Shown piece after piece: positions 63,440 to 64,000 of a stretch of 64,000 bases of DNA. Position numbers and translations under genes: made by a program. The notes below the pieces were generated by a model. The model ran no database searches. It was given only the letters and a program-made list of their open reading frames with translations, and was not told where the DNA came from. How positions within the stretch are numbered: position 1 is the stretch's first letter; each line of letters opens with the position of its first letter. This stretch comes from Mycolicibacterium gadium (lineage in GTDB: Bacteria > Actinomycetota > Actinomycetes > Mycobacteriales > Mycobacteriaceae), in assembly GCF_010728925.1 (NCBI RefSeq), contig NZ_AP022608.1, positions 186,001 to 250,000 on the forward strand. The letters are read 5' to 3'.

Positions 63440-63699
63440 CGACCAACTGCCGCATATCTCCCGTCGCTCCGGAAGGAGAATCCGAAAGCTAAGAACTCCC
63501 GCCTGAATGCGTCTGCGCGAGAGGTTCATTCGGCGGCTCCGGCGCCGCGTCGGTTATCTGTGTTTGCTCTGCGCGCCAACTACCGCGTGCCACGACACAG
63601 GATCTGCCCGTCGTGGGTTCAATTCCGCCTGCCAAATCCGTGCCCGGCTGACGGTTCGGGCGCACAATGAAGGTGTACGTCTGAAACCAGGGAGCCGCC
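63440..63699. other. Intergenic region
   Basis: No supported gene. The stretch GTCGTGGGTTCAATTCCGCC near 63610-63630 looks like a tRNA T arm, but no acceptor, D or anticodon arm matches. Confidence 0.4.
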
Positions 63700-64000
63700 A
63701 TGAGCGAGCAACTGTACGACTTTTTCGGTGAGATTTTCCAGCGGTACTTCAGGCCCGCCATCGATGAATATCCGCGAAACGGCGGAGCACTAGTCGGCAG
63801 GCTGTTCGCGCTGACTGATGATGTCCCGGATCGATTGGTACAGAGCCGGCGCGCCGCACTGGCGTGGGGCACGGCCGAGACCGCGAACGCGAGGATCACC
63901 TCGGAACTCTTCGTGATCACCCAACATGGACTGATATATGCCGCTGGGTTGAATGAGCCTCGACGGGCGCTGTATTACCTGGCCACGCCGCGCGTGCTGT
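63700..64000 (+). CDS. Hypothetical protein, N-terminal part, runs off the window
   Basis: ATG at 63700 after CAGGGAGCCGCC opens MSEQLYDFFGEIFQRYFRPA and stays open for 100 codons to the edge. No domain recognised; the visible part is mixed, without a signal peptide. Confidence 0.6.
   Translation, partial: MSEQLYDFFGEIFQRYFRPAIDEYPRNGGALVGRLFALTDDVPDRLVQSRRAALAWGTAETANARITSELFVITQHGLIYAAGLNEPRRALYYLATPRVL

Noticed and set aside
63590..63640. tRNA gene suggested by GGTTCAATTCC
   Set aside because: Only a T-arm-like stretch; no pairing acceptor stem, D arm or anticodon arm could be found.

Overview
The window is high-GC actinobacterial DNA and almost certainly from a Mycobacterium (Mycolicibacterium-like). 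The first 24.5 kb keeps an order familiar from mycobacterial chromosomes: amidase, recO, uppS, a Rv2360c-like gene, zur/smtB, glyS, a TPM-domain protein, dgt, dnaG and tRNA-Asn. It continues with a marR/MFS pair, a fused ECF transporter with its T subunit, and a tldD/pmbA pair, ending in a CAT-anticodon tRNA (tRNA-Met). Chromosomal sequence resumes near 62.7 kb with an ABM-domain gene and a truncated ORF at the window edge.

Between these lies a 38 kb integrated element. The 3' part of tRNA-Met (24567-24606) is repeated exactly, 40 of 40 bases, at 62633-62672. A tyrosine integrase, a repressor-like HTH protein and an excisionase-like protein sit just inside the left end, followed by small genes and a RecA-like ATPase that may serve replication. 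I see no capsid, terminase, tail or conjugation genes, so this is a satellite-like or mobilisable island rather than a complete prophage.

The island has itself been invaded several times. (1) An IS21-family element (30197-34469) carries two passenger genes, a MarR regulator and a divergent macrolide-type glycosyltransferase, between istA and its right end. (2) A 16.6 kb transposon of the Tn554/recombinase-trio type (40694-57326) has split a secreted staphylococcal-nuclease-like gene. Its two halves, 16.6 kb apart, rejoin perfectly in frame at a 6-bp GATGCC sequence, and the transposon ends are imperfect inverted repeats. Its cargo is a PepSY protein, a two-component system, two lipoproteins, a Gld-like ABC transporter and a FetB-like permease. 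(3) A second, degenerate IS21-type element (41154-43761) interrupts the transposon's first recombinase gene, with a 5-bp GGGCC target duplication.

The remaining island genes include several that resemble anti-phage or stress functions: a SIR2-like protein with a C-terminal GAF-like region, a 5'-truncated Mrr-type restriction endonuclease, a DUF2971 protein and a protein with a HEPN-type RxxxxH motif. Beside them is an operon of small secreted proteins (two DUF732-like, one Excalibur, one unknown) that once ended in the split nuclease. Several small island genes appear to start with TTG, two of them through TTGA stop-start overlaps. Assignments rest on reading the sequence and family knowledge; no searches were run.
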